The notes under the pieces were generated by a model. It was not told the DNA's origin and did no database searches. It was given only the letters and a program-made list of their open reading frames with translations. Source: Streptomyces sp. NBC_00691 (GTDB taxonomy: Bacteria; Actinomycetota; Actinomycetes; Streptomycetales; Streptomycetaceae). From it: a DNA stretch of 64,000 bases. The position numbers and the translations under genes are program-made. Positions 6,814 through 14,897 of the stretch are shown one piece after another. The DNA lies in contig NZ_CP109007.1 of assembly GCF_036226665.1 (NCBI RefSeq), forward strand, positions 6,882,001 through 6,946,000. The letters are read 5' to 3'. How positions within the stretch are numbered: the stretch's first letter is position 1; each line of letters starts with the position of its first letter.

Positions 6814-8613
6814 CTGTCGACCGCCATCCTCACCGGCCCGCCGGCACCCGGATCCTCGCTCGACGGAGATCTGCGGTCGCTCGGCTTCGACGTCCGGACC
6901 GCCGCCGGCCCCGACGAGACCGGGGCCCTGCTGGCCGCGGTCCCCTCGGGTGAGCGCGTCGCCCTCGTCGACCCCCGGTTCGTCGGCCATGTGCACGCGC
7001 TGCGCCTGGCCCTCACCGACCCCCGGTTCCCCGCGGCCGCCGCACCCGGCGCCCTCACCGTGCAGAACGGGGCCCGCCCCGCGCTCGCCCGCGCCCTGAC
7101 CGCCGCCGGGGCCACCGGCACCCGCGGTGACGACCTCACCGGGACGCTCGCCGACGCCCTCGACGCCGACGGCGTCGCCGTGCACCGGCCCCCGCTCGGC
7201 ACCCTCGTCGCCACCGTCCCCACCGACGCCGAGGCCCGCCACGAGGCCCGGGCCGCCGTGGACGCCGTCGACGACGAGGCGGTCCGCCTCCGCTCCGCCG
7301 TGAAGGCCCAGGACGGCTTCTTCACCACCTTCTTCATCAGCCCGTACTCGCGCTACATCGCCCGCTGGTGCGCGCGCCGCGGCCTGACCCCCAACCAGGT
7401 CACCACCGCCTCGCTGCTCACCGCGCTGATCGCGGCCGGCTGCGCGGCGACCGGCGAGCGCGGCGGCTACATCGCCGCCGGCGTCCTGCTCCTCGTCTCC
7501 TTCGTCCTCGACTGCACCGACGGGCAGCTCGCCCGGTACGCGCTGAAGTACTCGACGATGGGCGCCTGGCTCGACGCCACCTTCGACCGCGCCAAGGAGT
7601 ACGCCTTCTACGCCGGCCTCGCCCTCGGCGCGGCCCGCGACGGCGACGACGTCTGGGCGCTCGCGCTCGGCGCGATGATCCTCATGACCTGCCGGCACGT
7701 CGTGGACTTCTCGTTCAACGAGGCCAACGCCGCGAGCACGGGCGCCACGGCCAGGACGAGCCTCGCCGTCTCCAGCCGGCTCGACAGCCTCGGCTGGACC
7801 GTCTGGGCCCGCCGGATGATCATCCTGCCGATCGGCGAGCGCTGGGCCATGATCGCGGTCCTCACCGCCGTCACCAGCCCGCGGATCGTCTTCTGGGCCC
7901 TGATCGCCGGCTGCGCCTTCGGCGCCTGCTACACCACGGCGGGGCGCGTCCTGCGCTCCCTGACCCGCAAGGCCGAGCGCACCGACCGCGCCGCGCGGGC
8001 CCTGGCGGACCTCGCGGACTCCGGGCCGCTCGCCGCACTCGTCGACCGGATCCTCGGCCGCACCGGCATCCTGATGCTCCCGCCGCTGGTCCTCGCGCTG
8101 ATCGCCACGGGCGCGATGCTCGCCGCGGCCCTCAGCCGGCCCTTCGGGTCCGAGCAGACCGTCGTCGCCGCCGTCTTCTACGTGGTGTTCGCCGGCGCCG
8201 CCGTCGCACGCCCCCTCAAGGGCGCCCTCGACTGGCTGCTCCCGCCGCTCTTCCGGGCCGCCGAGTACGGCACGATCCTGATCCTCGCGGCCCGCTCCGA
8301 GGTGAACGGGGCCTTGCCCGCGGCCTACGGCCTGGTGGCGGCCGTCGCCTACCATCACTACGACACGGTGTACCGCATCCGCGGCGGCACCGGCGCGCCG
8401 CCCGCGTGGCTGGTGCGCACGATCGGCGGTCACGAGGGCCGCACGTTGCTGGTGACCGTCCTCGCCGCCCTGCTGGCGAGCCGTGGCAACGACTTCACCC
8501 TGGCGCTCACCGCTCTGGCGGTCACCATCGCGCTGGTGGTGCTCGCGGAGTCCATCCGTTTCTGGGTGTCCTCCGGAGCACCCGCCGTACATGACGAAGG
8601 AGAAACAGCATGA
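6814..8613 (+). CDS. CDP-alcohol phosphatidyltransferase with N-terminal extension and DUF5941-like C-terminus
   Basis: A 599-residue, three-part protein. Residues 1-170 are soluble and look like a degenerate nucleotidyltransferase-like domain. About 180-400 is a membrane CDP-alcohol phosphotransferase domain whose full signature begins at Asp233 (DCTDG..AR, then GAWLDATFD), with all four Asp residues present. The rest (about 405-599) is a multi-helix membrane domain of the DUF5941 kind. The start appears to be CTG 6814: AAGGAG lies nine bases upstream, an in-frame TGA at 6805 blocks any earlier start, and the conserved N-terminus begins directly there. It is the first gene of a seven-gene operon and its stop overlaps the next start (ATGA). 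It should transfer a phospho-alcohol from a CDP donor; the acceptor is unknown. Confidence 0.8.
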   Translation: MSTAILTGPPAPGSSLDGDLRSLGFDVRTAAGPDETGALLAAVPSGERVALVDPRFVGHVHALRLALTDPRFPAAAAPGALTVQNGARPALARALTAAGATGTRGDDLTGTLADALDADGVAVHRPPLGTLVATVPTDAEARHEARAAVDAVDDEAVRLRSAVKAQDGFFTTFFISPYSRYIARWCARRGLTPNQVTTASLLTALIAAGCAATGERGGYIAAGVLLLVSFVLDCTDGQLARYALKYSTMGAWLDATFDRAKEYAFYAGLALGAARDGDDVWALALGAMILMTCRHVVDFSFNEANAASTGATARTSLAVSSRLDSLGWTVWARRMIILPIGERWAMIAVLTAVTSPRIVFWALIAGCAFGACYTTAGRVLRSLTRKAERTDRAARALADLADSGPLAALVDRILGRTGILMLPPLVLALIATGAMLAAALSRPFGSEQTVVAAVFYVVFAGAAVARPLKGALDWLLPPLFRAAEYGTILILAARSEVNGALPAAYGLVAAVAYHHYDTVYRIRGGTGAPPAWLVRTIGGHEGRTLLVTVLAALLASRGNDFTLALTALAVTIALVVLAESIRFWVSSGAPAVHDEGETA

Positions 8614-9347
8614 TCGGTCTCGTACTGGCAGCCGGTGCCGGACGGCGTCTGCGCCCCTACACCGACACGCTTCCGAAGGCCCTCGTGCCCGTCGACGGTG
8701 AGACCACCGTCCTCGACCTCACGCTGAAGAACTTCGCCGAGATCGGCCTCACCGAGGTCGCGATCGTCGTCGGCTACCGCAAGGAGGCCGTCTACGACCG
8801 CAAGGAGGCCCTCGAGGCGAAGTACGGCCTCAAGCTCACCCTCGTCGACAACGACAAGGCCGAGGAGTGGAACAACGCGTACTCCCTGTGGTGCGCCCGT
8901 GAGGTCCTCAAGCGCGGTGTGATCCTCGCCAACGGCGACACCGTCCACCCGGTCTCCGTCGAGAAGACCCTGCTCGCCGCCCGCGGCGACGGCAAGAAGA
9001 TCATCCTCGCCCTCGACACGGTGAAGAGCCTCGCCGACGAGGAGATGAAGGTCATCACCGCCGAGGGCAAGGGCGTCCAGCGCATCACCAAGCTGATGGA
9101 CCCCGCCACCGCCACCGGCGAGTACATCGGCGTCACCCTCATCGAGGCCGAGGCCGCCGAGGAGCTCGCCGACGCCCTCAAGGCCACCTTCGAGCGCGAC
9201 CCCGACCTGTACTACGAGGACGGCTACCAGGAGCTGGTCAACCGCGGCTTCACCGTCGACGTCGAGCCCATCGGCGACGTCAAGTGGGTCGAGATCGACA
9301 ACCACGACGACCTCGAGAAGGGCCGTGGGATCGCGTGCCAGTACTGA
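8610..9347 (+). CDS. LicC-like sugar/choline-phosphate nucleotidyltransferase
   Basis: A 245-residue nucleotidyltransferase with the N-terminal signature 'LVLAAGAGRRLRPYTDTLPK' (about 4-24), which includes the GxG-R and catalytic Lys, a metal Asp in 'LANGDTV', and C-terminal 'WVEIDNHDDL'. This arrangement is closest to phosphocholine cytidylyltransferases (LicC) and related CTP-dependent enzymes that make CDP-alcohols. It probably activates the alcohol phosphate used by one or both CDP-alcohol phosphotransferases in this operon. The start ATG overlaps the previous stop by 4 bp and its 3' end overlaps the next gene by 13 bp. UTP or dTTP specificity cannot be excluded. Confidence 0.8.
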   Translation: MIGLVLAAGAGRRLRPYTDTLPKALVPVDGETTVLDLTLKNFAEIGLTEVAIVVGYRKEAVYDRKEALEAKYGLKLTLVDNDKAEEWNNAYSLWCAREVLKRGVILANGDTVHPVSVEKTLLAARGDGKKIILALDTVKSLADEEMKVITAEGKGVQRITKLMDPATATGEYIGVTLIEAEAAEELADALKATFERDPDLYYEDGYQELVNRGFTVDVEPIGDVKWVEIDNHDDLEKGRGIACQY

Positions 9348-10396
9348 CCCGGCTGATTCCCTCGCCGGTCGTCGTCGACATCCGCCGGGGAGCGCTGGAC
9401 GACTTGTCCGCGCTCCTCGCGGACCAGCGGATCTCCAGCAACGGCAAGATCGCCGTCGCCATCAGCGGCGGCTCGGGCCTCAAGCTGCGTGACCACTTCG
9501 CCCCCGAGCTGCCCGGCGCCGACTGGTACCCGGTCGGCGGCGGCACCATCGACGAGGCCGTGAAGCTCGCCGACGCCATGCGCGGCAAGCGGTACGACGC
9601 CGTGGTCGCCCTCGGCGGCGGCAAGATCATCGACGTGACGAAGTACGCGGCGGCCCGGGTCGGGCTGCCGCTGGTGGCCATCGCCACCAACCTCTCGCAC
9701 GACGGGATCTGCTCCCCGATCTCGACCCTGGACAACGACAACGGCCGGGGTTCGTACGGTGTGCCCACCCCGATCGCCCTCGTCATCGACCTGGACGTGA
9801 TCAGGGACGCCCCGGTCCGTTTCGTGCGCTCCGGCATCGGCGACGCGATCTCCAACCTCTCCGCCATCGCGGACTGGGAGCTCTCGCACCAGGTGACCGG
9901 GGAGCCCGTCGACGGCCTCGCGGCCGCCATGGCGCGCAGCGCCGGTGAGGCCGTGCTCCGCCACCCCGGCGGCGTCGGCGACGACGACTTCCTGGTCACC
10001 CTCTCCGAGGGCCTGGTGATGTCCGGCATCGCCATGTCGATCAGCGGGGACAGCCGCCCCTCCTCGGGCGCCTGTCACGAGATCAGCCACGCCTTCGACC
10101 TGCTCTTCCCGGCCCGCGCCGCCAGCCACGGCGAGCAGTGCGGTCTCGGTGCGGCCTTCGCCATGCATCTGCGCGGAGCCCACGACGGCTCCGGCCGGAT
10201 GGTCGAGACGCTGCGCCGGCACGGGCTTCCCGTCACGCCGGAGGAGATGGGCTTCAGCGTGGACGAGTTCGTCCGGGCGGTGTCCTTCGCCCCGCAGACC
10301 AGGCCGGGCCGCTTCACCATCCTCGAACACCTCGACCTGTCCGACGACCAGATCAGGGACGCGTACGCCGACTATGCCAAAGCCATCGGTAGCTGA
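9335..10396 (+). CDS. Glycerol-1-phosphate dehydrogenase-like (iron/zinc alcohol dehydrogenase family)
   Basis: A 353-residue enzyme of the EgsA/AraM branch of the iron-containing alcohol dehydrogenase superfamily. The NAD-binding 'LGGGKIID' (93-100), the branch-typical 'SHDGICSPIS' (121-130) and the metal ligands Asp170 ('SGIGDAISN'), His248/His252 ('CHEISHAFD') and His265 ('SHGEQCGLG') are all in place. Family members reduce dihydroxyacetone phosphate to sn-glycerol 1-phosphate, the archaeal-type stereoisomer. The GTG start at 9335 overlaps the nucleotidyltransferase by 13 bp, and the 3' end overlaps the next gene by 23 bp. It plausibly supplies the polyol phosphate activated by the neighbouring enzyme; other sugar-phosphate substrates remain possible. 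Confidence 0.8.
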   Translation: MPVLTRLIPSPVVVDIRRGALDDLSALLADQRISSNGKIAVAISGGSGLKLRDHFAPELPGADWYPVGGGTIDEAVKLADAMRGKRYDAVVALGGGKIIDVTKYAAARVGLPLVAIATNLSHDGICSPISTLDNDNGRGSYGVPTPIALVIDLDVIRDAPVRFVRSGIGDAISNLSAIADWELSHQVTGEPVDGLAAAMARSAGEAVLRHPGGVGDDDFLVTLSEGLVMSGIAMSISGDSRPSSGACHEISHAFDLLFPARAASHGEQCGLGAAFAMHLRGAHDGSGRMVETLRRHGLPVTPEEMGFSVDEFVRAVSFAPQTRPGRFTILEHLDLSDDQIRDAYADYAKAIGS

Positions 10397-11153
10397 GCTC
10401 CGCCCGGTCGTGCACCCCCCGGGTGTCAAGGACCGGCGCAGCGGAGAGCACTGGGGCGGTCGCCTGTACATGCGGGAGATCTCGCTCCGGATCACCCGGC
10501 AGCTCGTCGGCACCAGGATCACGCCGAACCAGCTCACGTACGTGATGACCCTCGCGGGCGTCCTCGCGGCACCGGCCCTGCTGGTGCCCGGGATCCCCGG
10601 GGCGCTGCTCGGAGCGCTCATGGTCCAGCTCTACCTGCTGCTCGACTGCGTCGACGGCGAGGTGGCCCGCTGGAAGAAGCAGTTCTCGCTGAGCGGCGTG
10701 TACCTGGACCGGGTCGGCGCCTACCTGTGCGACGCGGCGGTGCTCGTCGGCTTCGGCCTGCGCGCCGCCGATCTGTGGGGCTCGGGCCGTATCGACTGGC
10801 TCTGGGCCTTCCTCGGCACCCTGGCCGCCCTCGGCGCCATCCTGATCAAGGCCGAGACCGACCTCGTCGGTGTGGCCCGGCACCAGGGCGGTCTGCCGCC
10901 GGTCAAGGAGGCGGCCTCCGAGCCGCGCTCCTCGGGCATGGCGCTGGCCCGCCGGGCGGCCGGTGCGCTGAAGTTCCACCGGCTCGTCCTCGGGATCGAG
11001 GCCTCGCTGCTGATCGTGGTCCTGGCCATCGCGGACCAGATCAGGGGCGACCTCTTCTTCACCCGGCTCGGTGTCGCCGTCCTCGCCGGCATCGCGCTGC
11101 TCCAGACCGTGCTGCACCTCGTGTCGATCATGGTTTCGAGCAGGCTGAAGTGA
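10374..11153 (+). CDS. CDP-alcohol phosphatidyltransferase family protein lacking the fourth motif Asp
   Basis: A 259-residue membrane protein with about six transmembrane segments and the CDP-alcohol phosphotransferase signature starting at Asp91 (D91, D94-G95, A98-R99, G108, D112). The fourth Asp, expected at residue 116 and considered the general base in characterised enzymes, is Ala ('LDRVGAY'); Asp120 lies four residues on. Either Asp120 substitutes or the protein has a modified or non-catalytic role. The ATG at 10374 lies inside the dehydrogenase gene (23 bp overlap), which suggests coupled translation. It is the second such protein in the operon and may act on the same CDP-alcohol as the first. 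Confidence 0.78.
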   Translation: MPKPSVAELRPVVHPPGVKDRRSGEHWGGRLYMREISLRITRQLVGTRITPNQLTYVMTLAGVLAAPALLVPGIPGALLGALMVQLYLLLDCVDGEVARWKKQFSLSGVYLDRVGAYLCDAAVLVGFGLRAADLWGSGRIDWLWAFLGTLAALGAILIKAETDLVGVARHQGGLPPVKEAASEPRSSGMALARRAAGALKFHRLVLGIEASLLIVVLAIADQIRGDLFFTRLGVAVLAGIALLQTVLHLVSIMVSSRLK

Positions 11154-11161
11154 GGCCGGCC

Positions 11162-12046
11162 GTGAGCACGCCGCTCAGGGTGGGAGCCGTCGTCATCACG
11201 ATGGGCAACCGCCCCGACGACCTGCGCGCGCTGATCGACTCGGTCGCCGGGCAGGAGGGCGACCGCATCGAGGTCGTCGTCGTCGGTCAGGGCACCCCGG
11301 TCTCCGGGGTGCCCGACTGGGTGCGGACCGTCGACCTGCCGGACAACGTCGGCATCCCCGCCGGCCGGAACGTCGGCATCGAGGCCTTCGGGCCCGGCGG
11401 CACCGACGTCGACGTCCTGCTCTTCCTGGACGACGACGGGCGGCTCGCGCACACGGACACCGCCGAACTGGTGCGGCAGGCCTTCACCGCCGACCCGCGC
11501 CTCGGCATCATCACCTTCCGGATCGCCGATCCGGTGACCGGGGTCACCCAGCGCCGGCACGTGCCGAGGCTCCGCGCCTCCGACCCGACGCGCTCCTCGC
11601 GGGTGACGACCTTCCTCGGCGGCGCCAACGCCGTGCGCACCAAGGTGTTCGCCGAAGTCGGCGAACTTCCCGGCGAGTTCTTCTACGCGCACGAGGAGAC
11701 CGACCTCGCCTGGCGCGCGCTCGACGCCGACTGGATGATCGACTACCGTGCGGACATGGTGCTGTTGCACCCCACGACAGCACCCTCCCGGCACGCCTCG
11801 TACCACTTCAACGTGGCCCGCAACCGAGTCTGGCTGGCACGCCGCAATCTGCCCGCGCCCCTGGTGCCGGCGTATCTCGGCGTCTGGCTCCTGCTCACCC
11901 TGGCCCGTCGGCCCTCGCTCTCCGCGCTGAAGGCATGGTTCGGCGGATTCCGTGAAGGCTGGAAGACCCCCTGCGGACCGCGTCGTCCCATGAGGTGGCG
12001 TACGGTGTGGCGGCTGACCCGGCTGGGTCGCCCCCCGGTCGTCTGA
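11162..12046 (+). CDS. Glycosyltransferase family 2 protein
   Basis: A 294-residue GT-A fold glycosyltransferase. It shows the N-terminal nucleotide-binding 'VGAVVITMGNRPDDL' (7-21), the metal-binding 'LDDDG' (89-93), an acceptor-loop 'GGANAVR' and the catalytic-region 'EETDLAWR' typical of rhamnosyl- or galactosyl-type GT2 enzymes. The C-terminus carries one hydrophobic segment ('YLGVWLLLTLA'). GTG 11162 is preferred, with GAGG six bases upstream; an alternative GTG at 11150 overlaps the previous stop. Between the CDP-alcohol enzymes and the ABC exporter, it is well placed to elongate or decorate the polymer or lipid made here. Confidence 0.85.
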   Translation: MSTPLRVGAVVITMGNRPDDLRALIDSVAGQEGDRIEVVVVGQGTPVSGVPDWVRTVDLPDNVGIPAGRNVGIEAFGPGGTDVDVLLFLDDDGRLAHTDTAELVRQAFTADPRLGIITFRIADPVTGVTQRRHVPRLRASDPTRSSRVTTFLGGANAVRTKVFAEVGELPGEFFYAHEETDLAWRALDADWMIDYRADMVLLHPTTAPSRHASYHFNVARNRVWLARRNLPAPLVPAYLGVWLLLTLARRPSLSALKAWFGGFREGWKTPCGPRRPMRWRTVWRLTRLGRPPVV

Positions 12047-12095
12047 CATCGTGGTACCGACGTGCCGCGCATCTTGAACACGAAAGTTTCGACTT

Positions 12096-13025
12096 GTGAG
12101 TGACACACAGCAGGGCGGGGCGGTCGCGACGAGCGCGCCCCCGTCCATCGACGAGGGCCTGACCCCGGCCGCGCTCGCCGAGAAGTACGGGCTGTCGGTC
12201 AGCGGCGCCCGGCCCGGACTGTTCGAGTACGTCCGCGAGCTGTGGAGCCGCCGCCACTTCATCCTGGCCTTCTCCTCGGCCAAGCTGACCGCCCAGTACA
12301 GCCAGGCGAAGCTGGGCCAGGTCTGGCAGGTGGCGACCCCGCTGCTGAACGCGCTGGTCTACTACCTGATCTTCGGGCTCATCCTGGACGCCGGGCGCGG
12401 CATGACCAAGGACGTCTACATCCCGTTCCTGGTCACCGGCATCTTCGTGTTCACCTTCACCCAGAGTTCGGTCATGGCCGGCGTCCGGGCGATCTCGGGG
12501 AACCTGGGCCTGGTCCGGGCCCTGCACTTCCCCCGGGCCACGCTGCCCATCTCGTTCTCGCTCCAGCAGCTCCAGCAGCTGCTCTTCTCGATGATCGTCC
12601 TCGTGGCGATCGCGATCGCCTTCGGCAGCTACCCCTCGGCCCGCTGGCTGCTGCTGTTCCCGGCACTGTTCCTGCAGTTCGTGTTCAACATCGGGCTGGC
12701 CATGATCATGGCCAGGATGGGCTCCAAGACGCCCGACCTCGCCCAGCTGATGCCGTTCGTGATGCGGACCTGGATGTACGCGTCCGGTGTGATGTTCTCG
12801 ATCCAGACGATGCTCGCCGACAAGCCGGCCTGGATCGCCGACATCCTCATGTACAACCCGGCGGCCGTGTACATGGACCTCATCCGTTTCGCCCTCATCG
12901 AGGGCTACGGCGCGGACAACCTGCCGGCGCACGTCTGGATGACCGCGCTCGCCTGGGCCCTGGTCTTCGGCATCGGCGGCTTCATCTACTTCTGGAAGGC
13001 CGAGGAGAGGTACGGCCGTGGCTGA
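12096..13025 (+). CDS. ABC-2 type polysaccharide/teichoic acid export permease
   Basis: A 309-residue integral membrane protein with an N-terminal cytoplasmic stretch of about 60 residues and six transmembrane segments between about 65 and 300, matching Wzm/TagG/RfbA permeases. 'LWSRRHFILAFSSAKL' before TM1 is the amphipathic segment usual in this family. The GTG start at 12096 lies 49 bp after the glycosyltransferase, the widest gap in the operon. The paired ATPase overlaps its 3' end by 8 bp. The exporter should flip a lipid-linked glycan or phosphopolymer across the membrane. Confidence 0.88.
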   Translation: MSDTQQGGAVATSAPPSIDEGLTPAALAEKYGLSVSGARPGLFEYVRELWSRRHFILAFSSAKLTAQYSQAKLGQVWQVATPLLNALVYYLIFGLILDAGRGMTKDVYIPFLVTGIFVFTFTQSSVMAGVRAISGNLGLVRALHFPRATLPISFSLQQLQQLLFSMIVLVAIAIAFGSYPSARWLLLFPALFLQFVFNIGLAMIMARMGSKTPDLAQLMPFVMRTWMYASGVMFSIQTMLADKPAWIADILMYNPAAVYMDLIRFALIEGYGADNLPAHVWMTALAWALVFGIGGFIYFWKAEERYGRG

Positions 13026-13815
13026 CACCGACATCAACGCCCAGCGGTCCGACGTTCCCACCGTCATCTGCGACGACGTCCACATCGTCTACCGGGTCAA
13101 CACCGGTGGCGGCGGCAAGGGCAGCGCCACGGCGGCGCTCAGCCGGATCGTCGGCCGCGGCAAGGCCGAGGTCAGCCGGGGCGTCCGCAAGGTCCACGCG
13201 GTCCGCGGCGTCACCTTCACCGCCTACCGCGGCGAGGCCATCGGCCTCATCGGCTCCAACGGCTCGGGCAAGTCCACGCTCCTGCGCGCCGTCGCCGGGC
13301 TGCTCCCCACCGAGAGCGGCAGGGTCTACACGGACGGTCAGCCCTCGCTCCTGGGCGTCAACGCGGCCCTCATGAACGACCTCACCGGTGAGCGCAACGT
13401 GATCCTGGGCGGCCTGGCCATGGGCATGAGCCGTGAGGAGGTGCGCTCGCGCTACGACGGGATCGTCGACTTCTCCGGCATCAACGAGAAGGGCGACTTC
13501 ATCAGCCTGCCCATGCGCACGTACTCCTCCGGCATGGGCGCCCGCCTCCGCTTCGCCATCGCGGCCGCCAAGAACCACGACGTCCTCCTCATCGACGAGG
13601 CGCTGGCGACCGGTGACCGCAAGTTCCAGATCCGCTCCGAGGAGCGCATCCGCGAGCTCCGCAAGGAGGCCGGCACGGTCTTCCTGGTGAGCCACAGCAA
13701 CAAGTCCATCCGGGACACCTGCGACCGGGTGCTCTGGCTGGAGAAGGGGCAGCTCCTCATGGACGGGCCCACGGACGAGGTCCTCAAGGCCTACGAGCGG
13801 GAGACCGCCCGCTGA
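13018..13815 (+). CDS. ABC transporter ATP-binding protein, Wzt/TagH type
   Basis: A 265-residue ATPase with Walker A 'GSNGSGKST' (79-87), signature 'YSSGMGARLRFAIA' (the degenerate SSGM form usual in Wzt/TagH proteins), Walker B 'VLLIDEALATGD' and the H-loop 'LVSHS'. There is no C-terminal carbohydrate-binding domain as in long Wzt proteins, so substrate recognition probably lies in the permease. The GTG at 13018 overlaps the permease stop by 8 bp. It energises export of the operon's product and is the last gene before a strong terminator. Confidence 0.9.
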   Translation: MADTDINAQRSDVPTVICDDVHIVYRVNTGGGGKGSATAALSRIVGRGKAEVSRGVRKVHAVRGVTFTAYRGEAIGLIGSNGSGKSTLLRAVAGLLPTESGRVYTDGQPSLLGVNAALMNDLTGERNVILGGLAMGMSREEVRSRYDGIVDFSGINEKGDFISLPMRTYSSGMGARLRFAIAAAKNHDVLLIDEALATGDRKFQIRSEERIRELRKEAGTVFLVSHSNKSIRDTCDRVLWLEKGQLLMDGPTDEVLKAYERETAR

Positions 13816-13835
13816 TCCTCCCCCGTGTCCTGGTG

Positions 13836-13864
13836 CCGCCCCCGCCGATTTCCGGCGGGGGCGG
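13836..13864 (+). terminator. Rho-independent terminator of the CDP-alcohol/ABC operon
   Basis: A perfect 12-bp GC stem (13836-13847 with 13853-13864) has a 5-base ATTTC loop and is followed by TTCCGTTTTCC. It starts 20 bp after the ATPase stop. Confidence 0.85.
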
Positions 13865-13897
13865 TTCCGTTTTCCGCGCGTCGCGCCGCCACCTGGA

Positions 13898-13916
13898 ATG
13901 TTCATGCTGGCAACAT
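13898..13916. promoter_or_regulatory. Probable TetR-family operator
   Basis: An inverted repeat ATGTT(N9)AACAT lies 17 bp before the ATG of the adjacent TetR-family gene. Both its size and its position suit an autoregulatory operator overlapping the promoter. Confidence 0.45.
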
Positions 13917-13932
13917 CGGGCAGGATGAGTCC

Positions 13933-14580
13933 ATGGCAGCGATCTCGGGGGGAAAGACCTACCACCACGGCGATCTGCGCAACGCGCTGATCTGCGCCGC
14001 CGTCGACCTCGCCACCGAGGGCGGCCCCGAAAGGGTCGTCCTGCGCGAGGCGGCCCGCCGGGTCGGCGTCTCGCCCACCGCCGCCTACCGGCACTTCGAC
14101 GGACGCGGCGAACTCCTCCGCACCGTCAGGACCCACGCCCAGTGCGTGCTCGCCGACGCCATGGAACGGGCCGCGGCCCGTGAGCCCGGCGCCGACGACC
14201 CGGCCCTCGCGGCGGAGCGCCGGCTCGCCGCCCTCTGCCGGGGGTACGTCGGCTTCGCCGTCGACCAGCCGGGCCTCTACCGGGCCGCCTTCTGCGTGCC
14301 CCGCCCGGACGCAACGGCCGCGCCGATGCCGGAGCGGCAGGTGCCCGAACCCGAGGTCCGCGCCTTCACCCTGCTCCGGGACGCCTTCGAGGGCCTCACC
14401 CGGGCCGGCGCCCCGCTCCCGGCCGTCCGCCCGGCCGCGGGCGCCGCCGCGTGGTCGGCCGTGCACGGACTGTCACTTCTCCTGCTCGACGGGCCTCTTC
14501 GCCGCCTTCCCGCCCAGCGCAGGAACGCCGTCGTCGAGACCACCCTCGCCATGGTCGTCTCCGGTACGCGCGCCCTCTGA
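13933..14580 (+). CDS. TetR/AcrR family transcriptional regulator
   Basis: A 215-residue regulator. The N-terminal HTH spans about 12-60 and includes 'YHHGDLRNALICAAVDL' and recognition-helix 'RVGVSPTAAYRHF'; the rest is a TetR_C-type ligand domain with a hydrophobic core. The opening motif is typical of the TetR subgroup with a WHG ligand domain, and 'AVHGLSLLLLDG' near the C-terminus fits that. It is a single-gene unit between two biosynthetic clusters, with its own upstream palindrome. Whether it also controls the hopanoid genes cannot be told from sequence. Confidence 0.85.
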   Translation: MAAISGGKTYHHGDLRNALICAAVDLATEGGPERVVLREAARRVGVSPTAAYRHFDGRGELLRTVRTHAQCVLADAMERAAAREPGADDPALAAERRLAALCRGYVGFAVDQPGLYRAAFCVPRPDATAAPMPERQVPEPEVRAFTLLRDAFEGLTRAGAPLPAVRPAAGAAAWSAVHGLSLLLLDGPLRRLPAQRRNAVVETTLAMVVSGTRAL

Positions 14581-14834
14581 CCTCCGCCGCGGGCCGAACT
14601 GCCGTGCGGTGCAGGAGGGTTGACGACTCGTACAGGTGAGCTGCCGGACGCCCGGCACCCCCGAATGGCGACGGCCGTCGTACAACGTAAGCTGGACCGG
14701 TCTGTTTCGCGGCAAGTAGGGCGATACCCCACGGCCATCGGGCCTCCGGGCGGCGGCTCTACGGGCAGGGGTCGGCGGCGTGTCCGAAATAGGATGGATT
14801 GACTCGGCAGTGTAGAACGGGAGACGTGACGGCC
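14581..14834 (+). other. Hopanoid operon upstream region
   Basis: 254 bp holding the presumed hopanoid promoter. A TAGGAT hexamer at 14790-14795 resembles a principal-sigma -10 box, but no acceptable -35 is seen 16-19 bp before it. TTGACG at 14624-14629 and TTGACT at 14799-14804 lack correctly spaced partners. A short leader ORF begins at 14835. Confidence 0.35.
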
Positions 14835-14897
14835 ATGACGCAGAATCTCCAGCTCCACGAGGGTCTCGCCGTCCCTCCGTCGGGCAGTGACCTGTGA
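14835..14897 (+). CDS. 20-residue leader ORF translationally coupled to hpnC
   Basis: ATG 14835 opens a 20-codon frame (MTQNLQLHEG... ending GSDL) whose TGA at 14895-14897 overlaps the hpnC GTG at 14894 (GTGA). An in-frame GTG at 14826 is an alternative start. GGGAG at 14819-14823 is the nearest ribosome site. The exact GTGA overlap suggests the leader carries ribosomes into hpnC, which has no good site of its own. No family is recognised, and chance is possible. Confidence 0.45.
   Translation: MTQNLQLHEGLAVPPSGSDL

Noticed and set aside
6457..8592. 711-codon minus-strand frame opposite the CDP-alcohol transferase gene
   Set aside because: Composition is almost only Gly, Arg, Glu, Asp and Gln with no domain, as expected opposite a real GC-rich gene.
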